Shown: positions 43,100 through 54,000 of the stretch, piece after piece
Layout: every line of letters begins with the position of its first letter
Numbering within the stretch: position 1 is the stretch's first letter
DNA from: Siphonodentalium dalli
Taxonomy: Eukaryota; Mollusca; Scaphopoda; Gadilida; Siphonodentaliidae
DNA: 64,000 nucleotides
Assembly: GCA_032622095.1 (NCBI GenBank)
Contig: CP136068.1
Coordinates: forward strand, 163,453,465-163,517,464
Direction: 5' to 3'
Translations under genes and position numbers: made by a program
The notes under the pieces: generated by a model
The model's input: the letters and a program-made list of their open reading frames with translations, nothing else
Database searches by the model: none
What the model was told of the DNA's origin: nothing

Positions 43100-43835
43100 A
43101 TTTTTAACAAATTTACAGCCAATCCGTGAAATTTTCACGGTCTGTCCGTTCTTGACTTTATAATTGAACCGTGGAATTAAACGGTTATGTCGTTAACCAG
43201 TTTGAGGCAAAACAGTGATTTTTCACGGTCTGTCCGTTTATCAGTTTACAGACAGACCGTAACATTCTTAGTATCAGTCTGTTCATGTATTTACTTTTGT
43301 GGTCATTAATATAGACCTGATGATTGCAAATTAAAAAACTAATCGTAATAACTTCAAATAAGTTTTGCAATATTGTAAATTCAACTCCGGACAGATATTG
43401 TGTGAAATTTATATGCAACTGGACTGAAAGTACAAACTTGCACAAACGATACATAATTTTCTGATAACAAAAAAACCAATAACATTCCCAAAACCTCAAT
43501 CACATTATTCCTACTCGGTTCCACTCACACATGAACATTCATAGTATTCATTCATTATATCGACCAAGTAGGTGCCCATACATATGCACCACTTTTCGTA
43601 CCATCGCCCTAACAACGCCTATATATAAAAAACCAGTCTGCACACGATAAACGTAACCTAAAAACAATCAAATTAATTCGGCCATCTTCATCATATAATC
43701 TGTCGCCACATCCAGGGGTGATAGGAAGACAGTCAGCCATGACTATATCACCTCTAGCAATATACATGTATAGTCTATCAATATGATATTTATTTGTAAT
43801 TGTACTTTCCATGTGTGTATATTGTAAATAAAATT
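43100..43835. other. Non-coding part of the LINE-like relic
   Basis: The words cacggtctgtccgtt recur at 43137 and 43226, and ccgtgaaattttcacgg (43124-43140) is a perfect palindrome. A 41-nt hairpin at 43714-43754 matches one at 58043-58083. No ORF was recognised. Confidence 0.45.
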
Positions 43836-43857
43836 ATCCTATCCTATCCTATCCTAA
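43836..43857 (+). repeat. (TATCC)n tail of a LINE-like relic
   Basis: Four tatcc repeats directly after aaataaaat. This is the microsatellite type of LINE 3' end; the same tail occurs at 58151. Confidence 0.75.
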
Positions 43858-43986
43858 AGTATTGTCTTCGTATGTATTTCAAGAGTTATCTATCCTGGAA
43901 AGGCACTAACTTAGGAGGTAACTTTCTGTGCACATTTAGTTTATTAGCAACTATGCTTATTCCGTGTAGTCCAATTTCACTGTTAA

Positions 43987-44443
43987 CCCTTTACCCAACA
44001 ATACGGCCAAAAACGCCCAAATAAAGCTTCAACAGCCTAAAATATCTTCGGTCTCTCTCAACAACACCATTCAAATATGGATATCATTGGAACCGGTTCA
44101 TTGACCACATTGTGATGGTTAAAGTTATGCCCTGTGCCAATGCATTCTCTTATATATGCGAGTCGACCATAGGTCGCCTCGCATATATAAGAGAATGCAT
44201 TGGTCTAAACAAATTATTGTTTTAACACTTTTTACCATTTTTTCTTACATTCTTTAACAATTTTATAATTCTTTCTTACATTTTTAAAACAAATTTATAA
44301 TATTTTTCTACGTTCTTTGACAATTTTATCATTTTTAATATGTGTTAAGCCAATGCATTCTCTTATATATGCGAGGCGACCTATGGTCGACTCGCATATA
44401 TAAGATAATGCATGGGCACAGGGCCGTTCTGTTGGGTAAAGGG
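43987..44443. mobile_element. Complete 457-bp MITE, piggyBac-like ends
   Basis: Flanked by TTAA on both sides (43983-43986 and 44444-44447). The terminal inverted repeat is CCCTTTACCCAACA...ACGGCC against its inverse at the right end. CCC-initial ends with TTAA target duplications are the hallmark of piggyBac-family elements. Inside are two hairpins of about 67 nt (44137-44203 and 44350-44415) that are near reverse complements of each other, separated by an AT-rich spacer. There is no ORF, so it would need a transposase supplied in trans. Confidence 0.88.
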
Positions 44444-44447
44444 TTAA

Positions 44448-45303
44448 TATATGTATAGTTTAAGTAAGTATAGCATGTGAATGGAAACTATCAAATAAAA
44501 CGCACAGACGGTTATCGTATTTAGGTTAGAGCGTTTCCGGGATAAATACGAAGACACAATATTTCGTTTTAATAGTAAAATGTAAATATTATTCAGACAA
44601 ATAACACTTATGAAACTGATAAACTGATGACTCAGTGACACAACAGTCAACATATTCCTCTACCCATTTACTTCCTTTCTCCATAACGGTACATTTGAAA
44701 GAACATCCGAAACACCCTTGAACTACATTAAACACAACCTGCAACTGTCAACTGTATATATCAGACAGTGCATCACAGTTGCCATTCTTTTTAGGAAAAG
44801 CTAGTTTTCGTCGTCGAGTTTATCCTCTTATGTTCCATTCCCAGCTAAATCCTCGGCATTCAATTGGTTAACGCTCGCGCAACATATCCCATGTTTACAG
44901 CTTTCGCGCGTGCAAAGGTTCTTATGTTGGCGGGTGACGTCATCTAATTATAATTTGCATAGAGCAAGAGGCAAGAGGCTCCTTCTGGGGGAAATAACGT
45001 CACCGGCACGTAAACGTGTAAGACCGTGTTGCAATAATTTGTTTGACTATTCAGATAACAAATGATGGCGATCAATCTGGTTTATGTAATAGGTTCACTA
45101 TAAAATTATTGATTATAGAAATGAACGTTTTTTTCTTATACTAAGCGGTCCCTAACTTTAATGGATTAATCCAAATTGTAGTGTTCATCGTTTGTCAAGT
45201 CGGTTGGTTCTATTCACTCTTGGGGGTGTTAGTATTCGCACCTGTTGTATATGTTATGTAAACAAATTACGTCGTCTGCATTTGGTAACAAAATACGACA
45301 AAA
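44448..45303. other. Unassigned stretch before the Crypton relic
   Basis: AT-rich to 44800, then less so. I recognise no gene or repeat. It may contain the 5' part of the recombinase relic, which I cannot delimit. Confidence 0.35.
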
Positions 45304-46260
45304 TGAAGCGCTTCGCCGAACATTCGATGGATGAACTAATTTCCAAACGTGCGAATAATATTCCTAAAAATACACAATAGTTCAAATACGGTATCTGCCA
45401 GAACACTAAGGGAGTATTTGCAAGAAAAACTCAGGACTCTAATTTCGAAACGTTTGATGCTGTAAAGTTGAATGAGCACTTGTGTCATTTTTACATGGAC
45501 GCTCGCTCGAAAAGGGAGGAGATGTATAAGGCTAGCACGTTTGAAAACATGAGACATGCTTTGAATAGATATTTAAAGTCGCCACCACAGATGAAAAAAA
45601 TCGACATCATTACCAATGCTGAGTTTGCTGAAGCTAATGAGTGTTTCAAAACGGCCATGTCTCAAATAAAGCTAGACGGGAAAGGGGATATCACACACCA
45701 TGACCAAATTGAAGATGATTATTTGAAACAAATATATAAGAGCCTGTATTTATCACCGAGAACACCATACAGGTTAATCAATCGAGTCCAAATGAACAGC
45801 AAATTGTACTGTTGTCGTCGTGCAAACGAAAACCTGGAACTCATGACCAAAGATTCGTTTTCCATACACCAATATCCTGATGGCAGAAAATATGTACTTA
45901 AAAAAAGAAGGACGGATTGACACAAAATCACCGAATTTGCGAAAAAGAGACTTTTTCTGGCCACATGCCCGCATACTTAGATGAAAATGACAACTGTCCA
46001 GTAAAACATTTAAAACTTACCTCAGGAAATTAAATCCGGCATGTGGGCGTCTCTGGCAGTATCCTAAAGACAGTTTCGAGGATTATCCTGGTGAAATATG
46101 GTACAAAAATAAGCCAGTGGGGCGTGATAAACTCCGTATTTTCATGCCAAACCCGAGCGAAACAAATCCTCATATCCAAACGTTACACCAATCACAGTAT
46201 CCGTGTTACAGGAGCTACAATCCTGAGCAGGGTAAATTACATGGGAGCTCCACTGTTTAG
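45304..46260 (+). pseudogene. Crypton-like tyrosine recombinase relic (DUF3504 type)
   Basis: Begins MKRFAEHSMDELISKR (45304), crosses a TAG at 45378, and is then open to 45920. That segment includes YKASTFENMRHALNRYL and LDGKGDITHHD, the N-terminal SAM-like part of Crypton/DUF3504 recombinases. After a stop the match continues in shifted frames: MPAYLDENDNCPVKH, LNPACGRLWQ, IWYKNKPVGRDKL, and YTNHSIRVTGATIL near 46184-46230. The last contains the H-x-x-R box of tyrosine recombinases. I found no C-terminal catalytic Tyr segment. Such genes occur both as Crypton DNA transposons and as domesticated genes (KIAA1958/QRICH1/ZMYM-like); multiple stops make this copy inactive. Confidence 0.7.
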
Positions 46261-47139
46261 TGGCTGTACCACTCACAACATTCACTTCGGCAGTCCTCCA
46301 CATAATTGATGAGAAATCAAGATAATTCCACTTCAAAATTGTGGTACGATCACTCAAAACTTCCTGTGATTTTGTTGTTCTATTTATAAAACTACATTAT
46401 TGAATTCTCGTGACGTCATTCACTGGGGGGCGCAACGGGTTTATAGCGGAACCATGGGAATGCTATATGACGCATATGTTCCAGTATGAAACTGATTCTA
46501 GCTGTCACCACAAATGGGCTGTCAATGGAACATATACGTTATTGTGGTTGATTGACGGTAACATGGTGTGACGTTGACGGCTTGGAGACTATGTTCAAAT
46601 GAGTCGCGCTATAGCTAGTTGGCTGGTTCGATGGTTAGGCCAAACGGTGCGAATTGGTGAACTTGAATGATGCACTTCAAATGAGACATGATAGAACGTA
46701 ATTGTATTACCTGTTCACGGTCTATGTGTATGACAGATGGACTTATAACATTTGATACCAATGTAGATGTGATTAATGGTTAATATTCAAGACATTTGAA
46801 TCTCAAAATTCATGAAAATGTTTATTTCCGCGTTTCAATCCTGAATACTCAAGTACATGGCGAACTGGATAATATATTACACATTATGGATGTGGACGAG
46901 TTATACACTCTTATAACTAATGTGTAGAAACGATTACACATCAAATGTGTTAACCCGGTGAATACACATAGCAGTGTGTAGTTTTACATACAACTACATT
47001 GACCAAGGCCGTTCTACACATAATGTGTATATTTTGTTACACACAATTGTGCAAGAACTTAAAGCATGCTCATTGCGGTGGCTTCAGTTTACATATATTG
47101 CAAATTTTGGAACGCCGAAAAATATCAGAAATTTTGTAC
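46261..47139. other. Unassigned stretch
   Basis: No gene recognised. Between 46890 and 47050 the word acacatt/tgtgta recurs in both orientations, giving a weakly palindromic patch. Confidence 0.35.
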
Positions 47140-47700
47140 CTTGTTGTTACGTCGGGTACAATGGTTACAAATTAGAAAACATATTTCCTGAACTAATTTC
47201 AGGCCCATGTGTACACGGGGTACATACAAATGGTTACTTCTGGTTAATGTTACATTTGATACTTTTTTTGTTTTGTTTTAGAAATCTCAAAGTACCTTGT
47301 TACATTGGTTACAAATTAGAAAACATATTTCCTGAACTAATTTACAGCCCTTGGGTACACGGGGTACAAATGGTTACTTCTGGTTACTTTACCTATTGGT
47401 TAATGTTACATTTGTTACTTTTTTTTTAAAGAAATCTCAAAGTATCTTGTTACATTGGTTACAAATTAGAAAACATATTTCTTGAACTAATTTACAGCCC
47501 ATGGGTACACAGGGTACAAATGGTTACTTCTGGTTACTTTACCTATCAGTTGATGTTACATTTGTTACTTTAAAAAAAAAAGAAATCTCAAAATACCTTG
47601 TTACATTGGTTACGAATTAGAAAACATATTTCCTGAACTAATTTCAGGCACATGGGCACACGGGGTACAAATGGTTACTTCTGGTTACGTCCATTCATGT
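47140..47700. repeat. Tandem repeat, about 150 bp, four copies
   Basis: Each copy contains ccttgttac...ggttacaaattag, then catatttcctgaactaattt, then gggtacacggggtacaaatgg, then an A/T-rich spacer with ttttttt and aagaaatctcaaa. The first copy is more diverged. The 151-codon frame over it is a by-product of the repeat. Confidence 0.85.
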
Positions 47701-47917
47701 AACCAATATATTTTACATTTTTGTTATAATTTATATTTATGCGTAATAATATAATTTTGGGGGCGTTACCATTTCTGATTATGGTTTTCTTGTAATCAAC
47801 ATTGCCCCTAAAGTTAATTAACGCTAGCTTTGTTTATTTAACTCAACGCTGAAAGATATCATGTTTCCTTATACGGTCGACGACTTATTCTCACTTTGCC
47901 TACGAGCCTGCAGGACT

Positions 47918-49451
47918 ATCGCCGGCAAGGCTTGAGCGTCGCCGACGCCTCTAGTCTGTATTATGATAATTTTTCAGCGTTCAGTGCAAAGCAAAATACT
48001 GTATTCACTGTTCGTGGTAATAATTAGTGAGCGATCTATTATCGCTGCGTGCATGAACAATGGAAAGAGGTCACGCTATGATATAGCGTGTGTCATTTCT
48101 AGCCAAATCGCCTTGTCCGTCGGGTCAACTCCAATTTTTTGGTTTAAAACATTTGAGTAATGTTATGGATTGACGGTTCAATAACGTATGTTGAAACTAA
48201 ATATGAGAAACAGATATTCGCATAACGCATTAAATCATGCATATTATAGAACATTGACGTTGAATTTTGTTCAATAATCATTAATACAAGTTAATTGCAA
48301 CTTTGAAATGTGCACCTTATTTATGAAGTAATAGTTTTATAGTCATTTATATAATGTGTCATTCGATCACGATCATGGTGTATATATTTGAACATGTTAT
48401 ATATGTTAATTAATAGTTATATATTATATAGTGTGTGTACAGGTTTGTGTTGCAAAATTGATCAATTAGAATGAATTTCCGAATATTCGAGCTGCGTTAG
48501 AGATGTTGGTTTCGGAAAACAGGTTTCCATCGTTTTTCCCCCAAGAGGTTTTTCGTTGGTTTTTCCTGACCACCAACGCAGACACAGTAGGATGCAATTA
48601 ACCTCTATGTGAAGACGTGCCCGTCCCTTAACGTGTAAGCATGTTTACAAATAAACGTTGATGTCGACCCCTAGTGGACTCCGGCGCTGCTTGATGGCAA
48701 ATGTTTTAAACAAAAAAATTGGAGTTGACCCGACGGACAAGCCGATTTGGCTAGAAATGACACACGCTATATCATAGAGTGACTCCTTTCCATTGTTCAT
48801 GCACGCAGCGATAATAGATCGCTCACGAACAGTGAATACATAATTTTTTGGCTAATGTGCTTTGCACTAAACGCTGAACAATTATCAGTATTCTCAATTC
48901 TCCAATAATGATAACACTATCATTGCCATCAAGCCGCACCGGAGTCCAATAGATTCATTACAAAGAATTGGTCGTTGGGATCATTAAATATTATACTTTA
49001 ATCTTCTAATAATGAAGAAATAGATTCCATTGCCAAAAAGTTGATCATATATGTGTATTCCACATGAACACAAATTTGTGTTTCCACACGTTCCTGACTC
49101 CCTTACAACAATCAACATACATGTACATATATACAAACAGAATCACTTATTCTCAAAGCTACGCAGACATGCTTCCCTGCAAATGCCTAGCATATTTAGT
49201 ATTATCATGGGCCTCAACGCCCTCGCCCAGGCATGCTTCCAAATGCCGAGCATTTTGAGTATTATCATGGGCCTCAAAACCCTCGCACATATATACGCGC
49301 TTCCAAGTGCCGAGCATCTTGGAAATTATTATGGGCCTCATGCCTAGGGGACTCCGGTGCGGCTTGATGGCAATGATAGTGTTATCATTATTGGAGAATT
49401 GAGAATACATTAAATATCGCCGGCAAGGCGTGAGCGTCGCGCCTCTAGTCC
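47918..49451. mobile_element. Nested inverted-repeat element
   Basis: Outer direct repeats tcgccggcaaggc...gcctctagtc lie at about 47918-47956 and 49415-49451. Inside, 47960-48157 is the inverse of 48697-48892 (about 195 bp). 48891-48949 is the inverse of 49349-49407 (59 bp). The space between the second pair holds three copies of about 60 bp around tattatcatgggcctca (49198, 49258, 49325). No transposase frame is seen. It is probably a foldback or composite non-autonomous DNA element. Confidence 0.65.
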
Positions 49452-49454
49452 AAC

Positions 49455-50516
49455 CATTCTAGCTCTATGTCTCTTGGGAATAATGCCAGCCGAACGAGAG
49501 ATTCATTTACGAAAACTGTGTTTCCTGGAAAAACTAGTACATTTGCCAATTGGCCACCAAACGCCACTTAAACTATTTCTTGTCAAATCTTACCAGGTCG
49601 TGCTATTTAGTCGGCAGGTGTCTGGATTTGTCAAAGATATTATCTGCATTCTGAAGAAATATGATCTGTATTCGTTCCTTACTGTGTATATGGAGAACGG
49701 CATCTTTCCTTCTAAATGCCAATGGAGTAAAATTGTTCGCGAGAAAATAGAGACTGACTACTGTGCAGACTGGAAACAATCTACAGCAGATAGAGCTGAA
49801 CTTTCATTACTGCGTGATTGCCATATTCAACCTAATAGACTTTGGAACTTGTGGGAGTTGTGCAGGACCAATCGCCCATATACTGATGCACTCAAAAATC
49901 TAGGAAGATTGTTGAACAAGTCAACTTACCCAAACAATCTATTGTAAATATTGTTCGCACTATTATGATCACGAATTTGAACACGCAATTTCGACATGCA
50001 GAGCTGACGTTATGATCCATATGCGGGATGTCTACTGGACTAGGATCATCAACAACTATGGCATCGATCTATATCTGTATCTCTCATCACTACCCATACC
50101 AGAACTGATGGCTCTAATTCTTGGAGGACATCCGTCAGTGCCATTCGCGGGATCTGCAGAGAATATCGAATATGTAATCCTTGATTCAGCAATATTTCTG
50201 CTACATGCTTGTAAAAATATGGGGAACAACACGACAATATGACGACTCACATAGTCTGCAACTGACATCTGTCATGAAAGTGTTATAGAACCAACAGTTC
50301 TCGCTTATCATTTTCTACTTCACCCACTTGACTATATCCATATACTATACTCTTTTACAGTCCCCTGCTACCATCATTACAGTCTTACTACTACACACTA
50401 TCTATCCATCTCTCTCCATCCATACTTCTCCACACCACCATCATATATGTATTTGTATAAATGTGTATGTAAATATAACTCTCCCATGCGGAGGCATTAA
50501 AGATTATAAAAAAAAT
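49455..50516 (+). pseudogene. 5'-truncated CR1-like LINE, ORF2 C-terminus and 3' end
   Basis: A frame to 49947 (AEREIHLRKLCFLEKLVHLP, WSKIVREKIETDYCADWK, PNRLWNLWELCR) corresponds to the ORF2 C-terminus of the intact LINE (KKKLLFFGSLCAL, WKSIVRKAISEYSEHGWK, LSVSHLWRCCRK). After a frameshift, 50012-50242 continues with DLYLYLSSLPIPELM. The 3' end repeats the same design, ctctcccatgcggagg then cattaaagatta. Typical 5' truncation, an old copy of a related family. Confidence 0.78.
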
Positions 50517-51697
50517 AGTCTGTATTAATTAAATAACAGTGTGTTCCCGATGCAGTGTTTTAGCATGCCGCCTGAATGCGTATCAAATGAGTCGTCGTCA
50601 GATGAGAGATTTTCATGTTCACTCAGTGAACCGGTAGTAAACTGTTTTGTAACGGCGATTCGTATTGAGCTATAAAACCCTTTGTCTCTCCAATGTTGAT
50701 CATATTCAATTTTCTATCTTCGTCATGGCAAGTTCTCAAGTAAATGTATCCTTCAATTTTGAGAAAAAAAAGTAAATGTGTTCTTCATCCCCAACGGTCG
50801 AGGAGGAAGGCTCCTGGTTTTCAACGACTTCAAATTCCGCATCAAATCATGTCGATCCGAGAATGTCCACTGAGAGTGTTGCAAAACTGGATGTGGTGAT
50901 ACCAACGCACAGTACGACAAAGTTAGTTCTGCAATGAGTCAACACACTCAACTAACTGTGTCCGACCAAGTACGACACGTGTGTTTCTGTATTGCATACC
51001 TGAATTTTCTGGTATCATATTCTTATAAAGAGCGTCCATTCTTCTGTAAAAAAAAAAACGCCAGACAATAAAGAGCGTTATAATTGATAATATTGATTTT
51101 CAGTCTTTGGTATAGTACAGGAGTATTTTACAAATATATTTAACTGATATATCTATATACAAAACAGACCGCGAATCTATTTCCATTTCTTTTGTTTCTC
51201 TAACAGGCTACGGTTGACGCAGCATGCTATCTGAAGTATACCGCTCCCGGTAGACAGAGTATAGGAATCATGATTCAGAGATCCGGAAATTAATTCGAAG
51301 TGTGCCATTGCCCTACCATTCGTCGCCGTCGATGAGTTGAGCGATGCTTGGCTCGATGTACTGGAATAATTGGAAGAATACATCGAAACAACAGACGACA
51401 GCGTGACAAACTTCTCAGATTACCACGTGGAATCACTACAATACAACCGACCGAACCACGAACCACGTCGAATGGTGGTGAACGCGTCTCGTCGACATTT
51501 CAAGAGAGTATCCATTGAGAACCAGATTGGCATTCCAGAATACTTGGATTCTTATGGCTCAATTAGTTCGCCATTGAGCTTTTTGTTAAACTATTGTCGT
51601 GTATTTGTTATGTTTGTTATCTCCTTGTATATATTTGATTAATTACTGTGCATAAATAAATAAAACATGACACAGATTATTTCCTAACATCAACATT
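50517..51697. other. Unassigned stretch with unrecognised short frames
   Basis: The longest frame, 51370-51642 plus (90 codons), starts at ATG-like MEEYIETTDD and ends in a hydrophobic segment LLNYCRVFVMFVISLYIFD. An opposite frame lies at 51177-51383 (Ser/Thr-rich). Neither matches a family I know. They could be an exon or chance. Confidence 0.3.
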
Positions 51698-51862
51698 GAA
51701 TCAACGCCAAAGGTTTCAAAACCCAAGTTCCCAAATGTGACAAACCATTAAAACACCAAAATAATAGAAGACAAATCATTAAAACCCCAAAAGAAATTGA
51801 ATCAATGCTAAAGGTTTCAAAACCCAAGTTCCCAAATGTGACAAATCATTAAAACCCCACAA
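51698..51862. repeat. Direct repeat of about 98 bp, two copies
   Basis: The segment ggtttcaaaacccaagttcc plus caaatgtgacaaa and cattaaaac occurs at about 51709-51770 and 51807-51866, each preceded by gaatcaa.gc.aaa. Confidence 0.8.
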
Positions 51863-51866
51863 GAAA

Positions 51867-52869
51867 AGAGGAATAGACTATAAGCGGCAAATGATTGAAC
51901 TGAGGGATTATTTCGCCCTCCGGGTGTATATTCAGCTACTGTTTCTTGGTATTCTATGGGCGGATGGAGGATTTGTTTATATAAATGGGGATTTTTGGGA
52001 TGCATTAAAAGTTGTAGTGCGACCCCGAGTCCGATAAAAGGTGTAGTTGGGATTTCAATTTCGTTTATTGTCGTTTACATTATTATTTTATGCAGCGGGT
52101 GTCTCTCGAGACATTCTTGGATTGACCCATGGTTTGTTATTCGCATGCCAAGAAGTGAGGGCCGATTAATTCTAACGGGAATTCACACGTTAACCATTAG
52201 CGCGCTGCGCGTTTCTATTGTTCTTTAACCTGCTTTGTTGCATTGTTATTTGAACATCTTTCGTTTATATTCACGTGACATAAATCGGAATGCTATCTAC
52301 TATTATACTGCACGGGGATTTGACGATTGTATAAGAAATTTAATCCGAACATGAATCCTACGACGTGTTTGTTTATATCGGTGTTTAACATGTTATTTAA
52401 TATCGTTTAGTGAACTTTTTCATTTGGTTATACGCGACAACTATCGGCATGTTATTTTCTAAATGAATTGGGATGGTAATTATTAACCAATTCCCACGTT
52501 ACTCCTTCGTGCTGTTTGTAAATATTGACTTTTCATTTCTGTGTATGCGGAATATATCGGAGCTATGTATAGAGATGCTATTAAGAAAAGGTCCAACACG
52601 GACCCTTCACATTGGTTGTTTAACATACAATGTGGCCTAATTATAAACATCATTTTTATTTATGTGTACCGAGGATATATCAGAATGCTATATGAATTGA
52701 AGAATGGTAAGAAATTATCCCCCACTTCCTGTGACAATGTTTTAATTGATCCTCATGGGGAGGGGGCATATTATAATTAGTCCTCATTTGACCATATTTT
52801 AATTGACCCTCATGTGACTAAATTGTATTTCGCCCCAGTGTGACCGTAGTTTAATGAAAACTGGTGACA
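51867..52869. other. Unassigned stretch
   Basis: No gene recognised. Near 52730-52850 the phrase ttttaattga.cctcat recurs three times, a short degenerate tandem repeat. A 79-codon frame at 52541-52780 has one hydrophobic segment but no known relatives that I can name. Confidence 0.35.
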
Positions 52870-54000
52870 CCATATTTTAATTTTAAAGCTCTTCCAACAT
52901 GCGATGATAACAAACTAGTTATTGGTGATGAGAATTCAGTCAAGTTAGTTTTACAATGTTTCGAAACATTGCAAAAAGATCAGGAAGTCAAATTAATTAC
53001 GTAAAATCTTAGATAATGCCTATTGACAATGTAATTTTGCCCAGAGACTTGCCTTTACAAATTGTTCAAGGTCCAGTTGAAATCTTCGGAATTTATCTCG
53101 GCAATAATGAAAAAGAAGCAATTGAGGTAAACTGGTCCAAAAAGTTCCAAAAAATTTCTAATATTTTGCATTTATGGAAGCAAAGAAAGCTAACTATTAA
53201 AGATAACATTACAGTTCTTCATTCACTTTATCATTCAACGTTATTTTAAAGATTAAATGTAATAGTATTGCCAGAAATGTAAAAGAAGAAGCTAACACAA
53301 TATTGTTGAGCTTTCGTTGGGATAATACCATCCATAAAATTAAGTACACAACTTTGATTGGTGACTTTAATGTGGTCGGATTAAAGTTACCCGATGTTGA
53401 AAAGAAACATTGCTTTGAGATGTGAATGGATAAACAACAAAGATGGAAATCAGTCAATTCCCTTGAAATTATGCTTTACTATTTTGATAAGTACCGTAGC
53501 TTAAGATTAGGAAAAGATACACTCTGCATTAACATATACGCGAGGCATGTAGTCAAATTATCTGTTTTTATGTATTTATCTGTAATATCAACAGAAATGA
53601 TTGAACTGGATCTGAAAATATATCATACCATGTTATTTAACCGGTGCAGACAATTTATATTCAAGCAATCAGACACGAGTACATGTTCTTTATGTCACAT
53701 TGATGTTGATGATATAAAGCATATATTTGTTGGATGTAGACTTTACAGGATACTAAAGTAACATGTATACTATATATAGATCTCCTCTGCAAAAGACAAA
53801 TTTGTCACCGAAGATGAATTAACAAAACGTTGATCTTCGGCTCAGGTAGAAAAAGAAAAAGGATAAATGTTATGTTTATTAATCTGTTATTGAGTGCATA
53901 CAGAATAGCCGTGTATCGTTCGAGAAATTTCAACTTGTGTGATGGTAAAAGATTACCAGCAGATACATTATACTGCCAGTTTTGATAAATCATATTACAG
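52870..54000 (+). pseudogene. L1/Tx1-like LINE ORF2 fragment (C-terminal half)
   Basis: Frames show LCFETLQKDQEVK-like text, then at 53016-53249 IVQGPVEIFGIYLGNNEKEAIEVNWSKK and LWKQRKLTIKD, the thumb-side block of L1/Tx1 ORF2. At 53426-53761 comes a C-terminal zinc motif CSLCHIDVDDIKHIFVGC (C-x2-C...H-x4-C). Weaker similarity (LLSAYRIAVYRSRNFNLC) reaches about 53990. Several frameshifts and stops disable it. Confidence 0.7.

Noticed and set aside
46974-47429. 151-codon plus-strand ORF
   Set aside because: It lies mostly over the 150-bp tandem repeat, repeats with it, and shows no domain.
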